From contig NW_020825610.1 of the NCBI RefSeq assembly GCF_003286085.1, positions 1-64,000 on the forward strand: 64,000 nucleotides of DNA, given 5' to 3'. The stretch comes from Drosophila persimilis (Eukaryota; Arthropoda; Insecta; Diptera; Drosophilidae). Each line of letters begins with the position of its first letter. The first letter of the stretch is position 1. Below are positions 22,436-34,757 of the stretch, one piece after another. The position numbers and the translations under genes were made by a program. The notes under the pieces were generated by a model. That model was given only the letters and a program-made list of their open reading frames with translations. It was not told the origin of the DNA and did no database searches.

Positions 22436-24717
22436 TTGTGTCACTCTAATGTCTTTGGCCAACCATGTGCGGGAATTAGGTGTTTCATTGGGCCACGCAG
22501 CAGACCGTGGAGAACAACAGCCACAAAAGATTTGCCCCCAGGAACACGTTCTGTTTTCACGACATGAAAAATGCTTTCGATCTACGTGATGCTCATCCCT
22601 CTTTGCTGTCAGTGCTACATTTATTGGGGAGTAAATGGGTTCTTTTTTCTATTTACTTTTGATGTATCTTTTTAGCGTACTTTAGGATATGTAGAGAAGG
22701 CTGCCAGGCTCGCTAGGAGCCCGTTTTCCAGCTTCGATCCATGTGTGAAGACGTTTATGGTTACTTACTCCGAGGAGATTTATACTTTGTAGAAATAACA
22801 TTTACAGTAATTTGCATGTTTTGTGGGAATGCATGTGCTAAATTTGCTAATTTCTGGTTGAGATTCAAATAAATTTGTTGTGTTTTACAATTGAGGGAAC
22901 AAGACCTGTGCTAGTTTTATGAGTGAAAACTGCTTCATAGTTTCCTGGTCATGCACACTTTGCTCGCTCAATGATTGCATTCGTCAGTTGTTTGACCATT
23001 TTGCTCGGCCATTTGCTTTTCCTTTAAATTTCCGTTTCCGCTCGAAGCACTTGACTGTCGTCGCCTCGTGTCACCGCCATGGAAATGTCATTTCCCTCAC
23101 GCCGAGGCGCCTGGTAGAGGACCAGCGTCAAAAAGCAACACAAAACGTTTCCTCGTCATCGTGGACGTCCGTCATTGTCCTTAGCGCTTCCACGTCATTT
23201 CCATTTCCCATGTACCTCATCTATACAGCAGTTGACGTCTAGCCCGGTCGCCACGTTGATGATGGCTTCATAAAAACTGCTATCGACTGCAATTTTTTTC
23301 CTACTGATTTATTAATGTTGACAATCGAGGATGTCGTCTGACAATGGACCTGCTATATTCATTAAACTCATTATAATGGAGTTCCTTTACTCATTTCGAG
23401 AGTCAACTGAAGCGATATTTACGAGTATTTTGTTGATTAATTTTGGTTTTAATGCTGCATGGTTGGTATCCTTCTGGCCTTGCATTTCAATTAGGTTTCC
23501 ATTTACTGCTGTTCTTTTCCTTATCCTTTCACCTGTAATTACCTCAATTCCCTTGCTAATTGCACTTTCCGTTTTACTTTGGTGGGAATCCAGATGTAGT
23601 GGTGCATAAATGAGATTTTAATTCACAGAGATATATAAGAGCTTATGAAAGCGATTTTGCGGGTACTTAAACATATTTATTTATTTATATTCTCTTAGAA
23701 TTTATACTTTTAGAGGAAACATTTATTGACGCCAATATGCTAATGTATTTTGGAGCTTGTTGACTCCCAAACTCTTTTGGGTCAGATTAACTTGGCCGTT
23801 CCATCTAGACCTACCCGTAATTTTAGGCCTATCCGTCTACCCATATGTAGGTCTAGTTATGTTGATCATGAACCTTTTAGAGTTTTATGGCATAATTATA
23901 ACTCCCTCTGTCAAACCCTATCCCCTGAACTGTCTCTAAAACTAATTGCATGCAATATTTATAATGCGCTCCGCATTTTTTCCTTTTGTTTTGAATAAAC
24001 AGCCGGTGTTTTCCTAACTAAAGTCTAATTATACTTCCTAACCAGACAACAATCTAAACCTATTACGCGAGTGCATGCCTTTTGATTTGTGTTAAAACAT
24101 TATTTAACTTTTTATTTTTCGGCGTCGGCTTGTGTTTGTGATGTTGCAGTGAGTGAGTATTGCATTGCAGTCCGCTCTCGTCTGGTAGCTTTTGTTGTTT
24201 TATCACTCTCTCACTATCACCTCAACTTCCATAACTGTTCTTTCTCTCTCGCTCTTTAAACTTTCTGAGCAATAGCGCTCTCTGTTTAGTAGCTCTTGCT
24301 ATAACCGCTCTCCACTCTGCTCTCTTTTTTTTACCAATTCCGCTTTGAGCGTTGTCTGGCACATTGGACTGATACCAATTAGTTTTGCAAATAATTGTAA
24401 ATTGTAATTGTGTCATTGGACTGATACCAGTTTGTTTTGCAAGTAATTGTAAGCGCGTTTGTGTTTGTCATAGGTCTTTTATTGGCACTTTCTATCTCTT
24501 TACACAGTTTTCTCTCGTTAGTTTGTGTTTTTATAGATTAATCTTATAAATTATTTATTGGCGAGAAGAAAGCTTGTCGGTAGTAGTTATAGTGGTGGTG
24601 GGGGGGAAGGGACTTTTTGTCATGTCAGCGGGGCACGGCACGGCACGGCACACGACAGACACCACAAAAAGGAAAACAGGGCACCACAGGAAATGGCGAC
24701 ACGGCAAAGAACAATCA
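22436..24717. other. 2.3 kb without a recognised gene
   Basis: AT-rich. Open frames are short and do not resemble known proteins. It contains the inverted repeat at 23806-23964 and, at 24363-24452, two near copies of a roughly 40-bp unit (ggactgatacca ... ttgcaa ... taattgtaa). Scattered ctctctcgctc words near 24180-24330 resemble promoter or LTR DNA, but I could not define an element. Confidence 0.4.
23806..23964. repeat. Inverted repeat, partner at 43491-43645
   Basis: From ctagacctacccgt to gcatgcaatatttataat, about 160 bp, present as its reverse complement at 43491-43645 with roughly ten differences. The two copies lie just outside the two halves of the NRF-6-like gene. Confidence 0.85.
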
Positions 24718-25775
24718 AAACGAGGGGGAACGTTGTGAGTTGCTGCGGACACCGCAACTCTACTGTTATACCCGATACTAAGTCAGTATGGCTCTCCTCC
24801 GGCAGACGGCGCTAATATTAAACGACACGACAAAGAGTGCGTGCGAGAGAGACAGAAAATCAGAAACAGAAAATCGGGCGCTGCGTAGCCACCGCAAATT
24901 GATTTCTTGCTTCTGGCTACAAAAATGATCCGATCTGATCCAGATTCAGCAATCTGATAGATATGGTGGTTATCTATGATTCTGCGTTTTTAGTTTTCTC
25001 GAATGTGCAATATTGTGGGTGCAACAGATTTTCGTCCTTTGTGGGGGCGGTAGGGGGTGGGGCAAAATTCTGAGATATTCGTTTTATAGTGAGATCTAAC
25101 AGAAGTGCGGATACTAAATTTGGTTACTCTAGCCTTAATAGTCTCTGAGATTTGTGGATGCCCCAGATTTTTGTCCTTTGCGGGGGGTGTGGCGAAATTT
25201 GGACACGAAACGGTCATGGTCCGATATCACAGGAGTGTGGATACCAAATATGGTTGCTCTGGCTTTTGTAGTCTCTGAGATCCTTGAACTCATATTTTGC
25301 AATTGGCAAAACCGACCATGAAACCTGTGTGTTAGAGAGAGACAGAGCGAGAAAGAATGAAATTGTTTTCTTGATTCTGGCTATAATATTTATACGATCT
25401 GGTTCAGATTTTGCACTCTAGAAGATATAAACATCTTCTACGATTCTGCATTTTAGTTTTCTCGTATCGTCGAAATTGCAGCAGGAATCGTAGCAGGATC
25501 CAAAACATCGTTGCTCTTGCTCTCATAGTCTTTGAACACTAGGCGCTGAAGGGGACGGACAGACGGACGGACGGACGGACGGACAGACAGACAGGGCTCA
25601 ATCGACTCGACTATTGATGCTGATCAAGAATATATATATTTTATAGGGTCGGAAACGATTCCTTCTGGACGTTACACGTATCCACTTTTACCACAAATCT
25701 AATATACCCCAATACTCATTTTGAGTATCGGGTATATTAATATACCCCAATACTCATTTTGAGTATCGGGTATAA
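24718..25775 (+). mobile_element. DINE-1/INE-1-like element D, longest copy (about 1.06 kb)
   Basis: The most complete member in the window. The left end reads cgagggggaacgttgtgag, then a stem-loop (gttgctgcggacaccgcaac) and tatacccgatactaagtcag. The right end reads gagtatcgggtataa, giving inverted tatacccgatact / agtatcgggtata ends. The last 40 bp are duplicated (25722-25775). It contains a ggacggacggacggac run near 25557-25590. It has no coding capacity and needs another source of transposase. All other fragments (A-C, E-J) are parts of this. Confidence 0.88.
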
Positions 25776-26315
25776 TTAGAACTTTGTGCAGCACATCTTC
25801 TGGCAAAATTTATTCAACGGGTGAAAGTATGCGGTTGGAAGTAATGTAGAGTGCTATGCCTGGAGTGATTCTACTATTACTCTAGCCTGGATAAAGAATG
25901 GAGACAATAAAGACAAGTTTTTTAGGCGTCGAACTGACGAAGTAAGAAAGATTAAGGAAATTAAATGTGGACACGTTAGAACTGAAGACAATCCAACAGA
26001 TGTAGCATCAAGGGGCATTAGTGCAGATAAGCTAAAAGATTTTAAGATTTGGTGGAAAGGGCCTCAATGGTTGGCGAAATCTAAGGAACATTGGCCAAAA
26101 GAGAAGAATTGGCCAAAAAAGAAGAAAAAGTGAAGAAAAATTAGTTGTTGGCACAACAATGGTAATAGCAAAAAATAACATTTTTTGTGAATTATTACAA
26201 AAAATATTCGTGCATGCATAAACTAGAAAGAGTCATTGCATATGTATTGAGGTTTATTCAAATCAAAACCAAAAATAAAGAATTTCCTTCATTTTTGACA
26301 GTGAAGGAGATTAAG
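25776..26315 (+). pseudogene. BEL/Pao RNase H and integrase-start fragment (second family)
   Basis: Reads LCAAHLLAKFIQ, then CYAWSDSTITLAWIKNGDN, VRTEDNPTDVASRGISADKL and FKIWWKGPQWLAKSKEHWP, the RNase H end of a BEL-type pol. After a frame break it continues to KLERVIAYVLRFIQIKTKNK, the start of the integrase module. The protein differs clearly from that of the element at 1374-8241, so it belongs to another BEL family. Both ends are truncated: DINE-1 D on the left, a Jockey-type 3' segment on the right. Confidence 0.8.
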
Positions 26316-26369
26316 AGCGGAGATTAAAGGAGAAGGAGATTAATACTCATCATATAAAAACTATCAAAA

Positions 26370-26852
26370 GTCAACAAATACACAACTCAAACTACTTACC
26401 AAATTTTCGGCAAATCCAAAGTCAAAGCCTGAAAATAAAGCAAAACACAAAAAGTTTTTATATCATTTACAGATAGCAGATTTACAGAAACTCACATCCT
26501 CCAGACCCATACGCATACTGGGTGGCCGGACCAACAGCCACTGGAATGCAGGCAAGTCTCACGCTTCTTTGGCATCACATCCCCATGCCAATGCCTATAT
26601 CTCCGACACCGCATCCCGGTTGGCCGGACCAGTTCGCCACTCGGTAAATCGCAGCCAATCCTCACATCGTTGGCATCACTATGCGATGCCAATGCCAATC
26701 CTCTGTCAATGCAAGCCAATACCGTAACTTGTGTTACCCAGCCACTTTACAGCCATGTCTGCTACTACACATATGTAGATAAGCAGTAGGCGACACACTT
26801 ATTGTATAATATGCCATTTCAACGGTATAAACACAATAAAAACAACTCTCTC
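26370..26852 (+). repeat. Jockey-type 3' tail unit preceding Jockey element 1
   Basis: The part 26375-26520 matches 62705-62860, and 26490-26852 matches 63700-64000 as far as the window goes. The terminal stretch cagccatgtctgctactaca ... ccatttcaacggtataaacacaataaaa is the same one that ends the element piece at 36073-36421, where it is followed by an A-run. It is therefore read as the 3' end of one element joined directly to the 5' end of the next. Confidence 0.65.
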
Positions 26853-26900
26853 ATTTGAGAGACTGTCAGTTTTGTTCGCATAGTCGAACACATCACAAAA

Positions 26901-27919
26901 ATGGGAGTGAACAACTATGTTCTTGACTACCAAGATGGCGGCATGGTCAGAATTGTATGCCCCACCAGAAGATCCTACAAAAAGCTGCTAATGTGCGTTG
27001 ATGATGACGAGCTTCTGCCAGTAATCTCCTCCAGTGAGTCAGAGAGTGAGCGAGTAAGTACCGCTCAGCCATTCAACTCAAATACAACTGCTGTTGAGAA
27101 AACACTCAACAACCAAGGCAAAAGGCCTGCAGCTCCACTCTTCCCTCTGTCCAAAACCGCCAAAAAAATGGTTAAGTTCCCTCAAGTACAGCCATCTGGT
27201 GGACTCCGCATCATGTTCATTGTTGTGAACTCCTTCAGAACCTTGCAGAACCACTTCAGGAACGGTGAATGCACCACCCCATCTTATACGTATCAACTCA
27301 AAACGGAAAGAGGATATAGAATCATAATCAGGGATCTCCACCATACCACGGATAAAGATTACATCATTGAAATGCTGGCTAGAACCCTTCAACATGTTCA
27401 ATGTTCAATGCCATCGGTGCCAAAAAATTGGCCACACACACAACTATTGGACAGCACCCCTCAACAACATGCCAAAAAACCTTGCAGCAACCGGCTAAAT
27501 GTGCAAACTGCAACGGCCCTCACCCAGCCAGCTATAGAGGCTGCATCTCCTTTAAAAATGCAGAAATGCGCAAAAAGCCGAGTGAATTGGCCCAAGCCAA
27601 TATGCTACTGCAGAATCTTGGTATGCCGGCCATAGAATCGAAGCCAAAGCCGACATCGCCAATCAAGCAAACCTCGCAATCCACAACTGAACGCTCTAAG
27701 CTCCAGTACGCACCAAGAAGCACCCTCCGCTTCAAACCAGGCCCTGAGCTACGCTGCAGTCGCCAAAGTGAACCTTCCAGCGCAAAAACAACCAACAACC
27801 ACTACAGCAAGAACGAAGATCAAGATCGAAGACGAAGCCAAAGCCTAACGCACGCTTGCAGAATCAACTCATTAAGCATCTCAGCCGAATTCGATCCAAG
27901 AGCTCAAATCAATCTTTAA
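26901..27919 (+). pseudogene. Jockey 1 ORF1 (gag-like, zinc knuckle)
   Basis: The ATG at 26901 gives MGVNNYVLDYQDGGMVRIVC, then an acidic/serine stretch and the pre-knuckle domain GYRIIIRDLHHTTDKDYIIE typical of Jockey-clade ORF1. A deletion and frameshift near 27380-27420 join it to the Cys/His region (CQKTLQQPAKCANCNGPHPA) in another frame, which ends at 27919. Normally this protein coats the element's RNA. Several cysteines of the first knuckle appear lost at the break. Confidence 0.8.
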
Positions 27920-28154
27920 ACACAAATCACCCACAAATCAGCAATAACAACAACAACAATAACATTGACATCTCAACAGCCTTAATGTGAAGTTAGACAA
28001 GCTTATATCTCTCCTACTAGTGCAGTCAACGAGGCAACAATTAACTAGACTCAGCCCATTCAGAGCCTTGAAAATAAGATGTCTTTACTTGAGAAGACTC
28101 TTGACCGAATCTTATTACGACTCTCTCCACTTACAAAAGACAATGAATCCTTAA

Positions 28155-30959
28155 ATGCCTAATAATTCCATGATAACCAAAATCGCCTTCTGGAACGCTG
28201 CTGGGCTCTCAAACAAACTACCTGAACTGAATGCTTATTTGACAGACAACAATATAGACATCCTACTATTATCTGAATCCCACCTAAAAGACGACCCTGA
28301 TCTCGTAATAGACGATTATCATGTTTACATGGCAAACCACCCGTCTAACCGGAGCAGAGGAGGAGCGGCGATTATCATAAAATGCAACATCCCACACATT
28401 TCCCTCCCACCAACAAGAAAAGACTCCATCCAGATGTGCACCGTGGCTGCAACAATGAAAAACCACCTAATAATTAGAATCGGTGCGATCTATTGTCCAC
28501 CTACGCATAATTGGATTGATACACAATTCAAACAGGTTTTTGACTCTCTGGGTAGCCGATTCATCGTAGCTGGGGATTGGAACGCCAAAAGTCAGTGGTT
28601 GGGCAATGCAAGATCTTGTAGAAGTGGAGCTGAACTTCTGAAATGCATTCAGGAAAGCGATCAGGAACATACTGGCCACTGGATCCCCCACCCACTTCCC
28701 TTCAAATCGACGACATATACCATCTGCAATGGACTTTGCGGTTTACAAGGGTATCAGGCACAATTTAATCCATATTGAAACATCTTATGACAGGTTCTGA
28801 TCACAATATACAGATCATAAGTCTCCTCCTCAGACCGGAATCTACTAAAAAGTTACCCCTTTTACCATATAATGCAAGTATCAACAAATTTCAAACTTAT
28901 CTTGATCAGCGAATCCACCTTGAAACGGAGCTACACAATGAAGATGACATTGACGATGCTATTGCCATCTTCGAAAAGAACATCTTCAATGCTGCCGAAT
29001 CTGCCTCACAAACTTCACAAAACCAGTTTGGACTCTATGGACACCAAAACCTTCATCTTGACCGACAAACACTAAAAGCAATAGAACTAAAGAAATTACT
29101 ATGTAAAATCAAGCAGAAAGATAATTTCCCCCACCATCTCACCTCAGTTACCATAAATCAACTTACAAATCGAATCAAAAATCAAACTACAAAAAGCCAA
29201 CAAAATAAGTAGACTGTTACAATCCATTGATCCGACGGACAGATACAGCATGCAAAAGCTGTGGCTACTCACTAATTCCATCAAGAGGCAGCCTATCCCA
29301 AATCCTCCAGTTCGAAAGCATGTGGCTGATGGACAGCAAACTCCTGCTGGTCCATGGTGCAAAACCACAGAAGAAAAAGCTGAAGCCTTTGCACAGCATC
29401 TCGAACTACGGTTTACTCCTAGAATCACGGCAGCTCTACAAGACAGGGAAGACATCGAATCAGTGCTACAACGTAACAATTCCCCAGACGAACAACAAAT
29501 CAGACCAGTTACCTTAAATGAATTAAAAACTGAAATCAAAAAACTCAAGTCAAGAAAGTCACCTGGATTTGATAATATCGATAACCGCGTCATAAAAGCC
29601 TTACCGTTATCTGCCATTTCCTACCTTTTGCTGATATTCAACGCTGCCTTGCATATTGGGTATTTCCCAAAGGCTTGGAAATGTGCTAAAATAACAATGA
29701 TTCAGAAACCTGGAAAACCGCCGGTATCCTACAGGCCTATCAGTCTTCTATCAGGATTTTCAAAACTTTTCGAGCGCCTCATTCAAACACGTCTCTTTGA
29801 TGAAGAACACTTTGCCTTGGCCATACCCCAAATCATCAATTCGGTTTTAGAAGTCAGCACTCCGCTGAACAACAAGTTGGACGAGTAACTCAATTTATCC
29901 TCAGGTCATATGAACAACAACGACATTGCTGTGCTGTTTACATGGACATCCAGGAAGCTTTTGATAGAGTCTGGCATCAAGGTCTACTCTGCAAACTTAA
30001 AACCATAATACCGGACAAATTATACATTCTACTCACCAATTATCTTATGGATAGAACCTTCAAAGTCGTCTGTTGTAATAATACCATATCAAGTCAAAAG
30101 CAAGTAGCTGCAGCAGTCCAATATATACACTGCTGACATGCCACAACCACAAAGAACCAACGACAAGGCAATGAATCCATGGAGAGGCTTCTAGCTAACG
30201 CTCACTCCTGGTCAAAAAAATGGGGAATTACCATAAGTCTCACGAAAACTGCTCGTCTTGCACACACTCTCACCTGCGCAACAACAGACTGCAGCACCTA
30301 GACTTGCTGGTCAACACCTACCCAAAAAAGCGGTCCTTCCATACCTTGGTGTGCAGATGGATGAAAAGCTCAACTTCAACAAACATGTAACTGCTGTAGT
30401 CACCAAAACTAGGGCCCGGCTAAAAAAGATTGATTGGTTAATCGGCAGAAGAAGCAAACTTACCCTCTAAAAGCATCTAAAAGTCCTTCTCTACAAGCAA
30501 CTGGTTGCCCCAATATTGCAGTATGCCTTGCCAGTCTGGGGACCCCTAACATCAAACATGCAAATGGACAAACTGCAAACATTACAAAACAGAGCCCTCA
30601 GAGCAATTACTAATGCACCCTGGTACGTGAGAAATAAAACACTGCACGTGGATCTCAAAATTTCAACTATCAATGAAATCTACAATGGACTCTGCAATAA
30701 CTACTACACCCGACTAATGCAGCACTCAAATCTTCTTGCCTGTGATATCGCAACACAACCATACATCCCCAGGAGGCTGGCCAGACCAAGATACGCCTCA
30801 ATGATGAAACACAACCCAAGCAGCAACAGAAGTCTGAGTGCCATCCAGATGACAGTACTCCAGGCTAGACGTGAGAACTGGCGAAGAAATCCCTTCTCAA
30901 CTACCAATATGGAAATCAGCCACAATAACACTAACACGTCAAATACACATGTAATATAA
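28155..30959 (+). pseudogene. Jockey 1 ORF2 (endonuclease and reverse transcriptase)
   Basis: The start at 28155 gives MPNNSMITKIAFWNAAGLSN, an APE-type endonuclease start; SESHLKDD and VAGDWNAKSQW hold catalytic-type residues. After breaks near 28740 and 29210 the RT begins (LKSRKSPGFDNIDNRVIKAL, VSYRPISLLSGFSKLFERLI, YMDIQEAFDRVWHQGLL). Near 30117 the sequence jumps from AAAVQ to a later part, so the GVPQGS ... YADD block is absent. The C-terminal part (PAWYVRN-like region, YIPRRLARPRYASM) runs to a stop at 30959. The first 440 bp are repeated at 52470-52923. Confidence 0.85.
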
Positions 30960-31769
30960 AACCATGTAAATAATCTACACAAAACACAAATTAATATTAA
31001 GATTAGTAGTACCTTAACTATATACAACACTGTTAAAATTCTAAACAGCCTTTATTGTAACCAATGTTAGTTACCCTGTAATTTTTCAGCCATGTCTGCT
31101 ACTACACATATGCTGCCATTTCAACGGTAGTCAACTTTTCAGCAACAACAATAAACTGTCTGTTGGCCAGCAGGAATGCAACAACAACAGGGCCCATCGC
31201 GGACATCACCAGCAGCAGCGAAAGACATAAAAGCCTGCGCCGGCTAACCTGCAGCAACAACAAAACAACTCCCAACAGCCCACCATCAGCCGGTACACTA
31301 ATAAGACGCCAAACCTCCAGCCTTTTAGCAACAAAATTCAACAATCTGATGACTTTCAGGGCAACAGCATCAGCAGGCCACACCCCTCCTATCGTGGGCA
31401 TCAACAACAGCAGCGAGAGTCACAGAAGCACGCCCCCCAACCACAGCGATACCAGCATGCTGGGGCCCCATATGTGAATGACCAGCTAATGCAGGTGGTG
31501 CACCAAAATCTTCTCCTTGTAAGTGAAATGGGCAAAAAAAAATGGATGACCTTATAGATCTATTGCATACTTTTATTATCTCAAATAAAGGACAAACTAT
31601 TTCCACCGCTAATGACATTGCAATTGAATAATTACGCCGAAATACCGTATACTACAAACACTACTAAGGCCAACAATACAGCCAATCCTCTAGCTACTAC
31701 CACCACAAATGTAAATACAAATAATTTAGCCCATACCTCTACTGCTATTACAGGTGCCCAGTACAACAG

Positions 31770-32686
31770 CTCTCTCAAAATCGTTTATTGGAACGCCTGT
31801 GGTCTAAAAAACTAAATTTTGGAGTTAGAACTATTTATGCAGCGTAATAACGTGAACATAATGATGGTTATTGAAACCCGCATAACCTCAAATGACCCTA
31901 CTACCACAATAACAGACAATCTAACCATAAATGACTACATACTGTATACTGCCTCACACCCTTCCTCCAGAAGGAAAGGTGGAGTAGCCATTTATGTCAA
32001 AATTGGTCTCAACCACATTGCACTTGAACCAATTACAGAAATTTTCTTGCAGTGTGCTCCCATCGCATTAACCACTAACAATAATGAGGTCATTGCTCTA
32101 GCGCCAATATATTGCCCGCCAACTATCACCTGGACGGAGCAGCACTTCAAAAAGTTATTCAAGTACATGGCTCCAAATTTATAGTTTGCGGGGACTGGAA
32201 CGCTAAGCACCCATGGTGGGGCAATGTGCGATCCTGTAAAAGAGGCAGAGTTTTAATGAACACGATTCATGCAAACACCTGTTTAAATGTGTTGGCCACT
32301 GGGGAGCCACACACTACCCATTTGATCAAAGAAAAAGGCCCTCCGCTATTGATTTGGCAGTATATGCTGGCATAAACTATGACAAAATTCACACATATTC
32401 AGCAGTTGATCTGCAATCTGACCAACTTCCTATCTTCATTAACCTGGGCATCAGTGGCTCAACGACAGTCCCGGTAACAAATCGCCGACTACTACCAAGC
32501 AAAGCAAATGTCAAAAAATTCCAAGATTTCCTATCGCAGCGTATCAATCTCAACATGGAAATAAACTCAGGAGAAGACATAGAGGATGCGATCGACATTC
32601 TAAATCAAAACATCTACAATGCAGCGGCGGCTGCAACTTCGCTAATAAATTGCGTTCTCACCCACGCACAGGGCAACTGCCACTAG
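31770..32686 (+). pseudogene. Jockey 2 endonuclease region
   Basis: Reads KIVYWNACGLKN, a stop at about 31813, then LELFMQRNNVNIMMVIETRI and RRKGGVAIYVKIGLNHIAL; a shift near 32180 gives FIVCGDWNAKHPWWGNVRSC. After another break the spacer to RT (LLPSKANVKKFQDFLSQRIN) ends at 32686. The E of IETR and the D-x-N of GDWN, typical catalytic positions, are kept, but the frame is broken at least three times. Confidence 0.8.
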
Positions 32687-33209
32687 ATAGGAAAACAGAA
32701 ACTATTAAGGCTCAAATGGCAGCATAAAAGGGAGCATATGCGCAGACCCACCTTGGAGACCCGAAGGTTATACAACGCGGCAAATCATCGCCCTTCGTAA
32801 GGCTAAAAATAACCAGATCTATAACCTTTTTAAAGAAGTAGACGCTCAAGATCGTTACAGAATGCAAAAACTATAGCGCTTAACAAACACTTTAAAGAGG
32901 CAGCCAGAACCAAACTGGCCATTGAAAATTCCCAGCAGTAGTGGTAGTAGAGAAGGCTATAGGTGGACAAAGAGTAGCGAGGAGAACGCTGAAGCTTTTG
33001 TGTCACATTTAGAAGAAATATTCACACCAAAAACTCATAAACTCCGACGAATTTAGAAATACGATAGTTATGGAGTGTAAGGAAATAGCGCAGCTCAAAC
33101 GCTTAACAACTAAACCTGCCTGGCTTCAGAGGCAACAGTTTGGGCGGAAATACGATGTAAATAGACTCCCGTTCAGGCCTATTTCCCCCAATGAAGTTAT
33201 GATGGAAAC

Positions 33210-33470
33210 CAGGGACGGAAGGGGGTGGGGCGAAATTCTGAGATATACGTTTTATAGTGAGATCTAACAGGAGTGCGGATACCAAAATTTGGTTACTCTA
33301 GCCTTAATAGTCTCTGAGATTTGTGGTTGCCCCAGATTTTCGTCCTTTGCGGGGGCGGAAGGGGGTGCGGCGAAATTTTGACACAAAACGGTCAAGGTCC
33401 GACATCACAGGAGTGTGGATACGAAATTTGGTTGCTCTAGCTCTTATGGGTTCTGAGATCCTTGAACTTG
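33210..33470. mobile_element. DINE-1/INE-1-like fragment E
   Basis: An internal piece only: ggaagggggtggggcgaaat, gagatctaacaggagtgcgg, and gttctgagatccttgaact. Both ends are missing. It sits inside Jockey 2, replacing the first part of its RT. Confidence 0.8.
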
Positions 33471-33559
33471 AAACCTTGAAAGCTACTCCCGTTTACATAT
33501 TACAACGTTTTAAAAAGTTACTTAGCAGATAGAACATTTTTTGTAAACGGAAACAATGG

Positions 33560-34757
33560 AATACGCTCGAGACCTGGAAGGATTTGCGCAGGAGTGCTCC
33601 AGGGTAGCGTCCTCGGCCCTGTACTCTACACGGTCTTCACGTCGGATATGCCGCTACCGCACCTGTCAGAACAAAATGAAAGAATTGAGTCGAATATATA
33701 CAACAACATGATGCTTTCTACTTACGCAGATGACACAATCGTCCTATGTGCTAAAAAAGAAGCCAGTACAGCGGTTAGAACAAATCAGTGTCCAAATGGT
33801 GCATCAGCCTTAATACCAGCAAAACGGTCCATGTCCTCTATACAAGGCGATCGATTGCAAATATCATAGGTGAGCTATCGCCAAAAATGTACAACGAAGC
33901 AATCAAAAGTAAGCCAAGGCATCGCTATCTAGGCTTGCTAATGGAAACTTGTGTTACATGCCCATACCACCCAGTTAGCAATTCGAGTGAGTGCAGCAGC
34001 CATGAGACTGAACTGGATCATTGGTCATCAGAGCCGGCTATCTAAAAGATGCAAAATGGTTATTTATAAACAATTAATCGCCCCAATATGGCAATATGCC
34101 TTACCTGTATGGGGAGCATTGGTATGCGAATCACAATTTTGCAGGGTAGAAAGCGCACAGAACCAACTCCTACGAAAAATCGTGAAGGCTAGCAGGTACA
34201 CAAGAAATCAAGTTATCCGAGATGCATACAACAGTGACTCTGCAGAAGAAACCTTTGATAGAGCCAGCGGCAGGCTAGCAGCTTCACTATTTCGCCATCC
34301 AAATCTGGAAGCAAAAAGACTCATCATGCAGCCCTTCATTCCTCAAAGGCTTGACCGGCCAAGATACACAAAGCAGCTGGAAACTCACTTTTGGCCTCTC
34401 CAACAACAACTCCTGCAGCAGGCAGCACAACAACAACTACTGCTGCCAACTTTAATCAGACACGAGCAGCTTGAAATTGAACAACAGCGCCAACTCCGGG
34501 AGTCCCAAGTCAAGGAAGCACTTGTCGAACGGAAACGCCTTGAACAAGAGCGTCGCAAAGCCCTTGGTATCCCGCAGGAGAGACCCTCAATAATCTCCGC
34601 TTTAACCACACGAATTCCCTCCGCCTACTCCAGAGCAGCTTCTCGAAGAGCAGTCCGTTCCGGACGCAGCATTTGCCGCCGAAGAAAGCCGAAAGGAAGC
34701 CTCATCTGTGTGTGTAGAAGCTGCACAACCAAAAGCTATGGCCACTCCAATACCTAA
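33560..34757 (+). pseudogene. Jockey 2 RT C-terminal half
   Basis: Starts with GVLQGSVLGPVLYTVFTSD, then LSTYADDTIVLCAKKEAS with the catalytic YADD at about 33722-33733. After a break near 33870 it continues RLNWIIGHQSRLSKRCKMVI, YALPVWGALV, to FIPQRLDRPRYTKQLETHF. Beyond that the frame is low-complexity, rich in Q, L and R (34400-34570), and may be a natural C-terminal tail or chance reading of 3' sequence. Confidence 0.8.

Larger units (their letters stand above)
26853..31128 (+). mobile_element. Jockey-type non-LTR retrotransposon 1, decayed
   Basis: A same-strand element with a short 5' UTR (caactctctcatttgagaga from 26853), ORF1 (26901-27919, frameshifted), ORF2 (about 28155-30959, several breaks) and a 3' UTR to about 31128. 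Endonuclease and RT regions are recognisable, but the segment with the RT catalytic residues is missing. The 3' UTR lacks its last A-rich end and about 37 bp present in the sister copy at 36073-36421. Confidence 0.85.
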
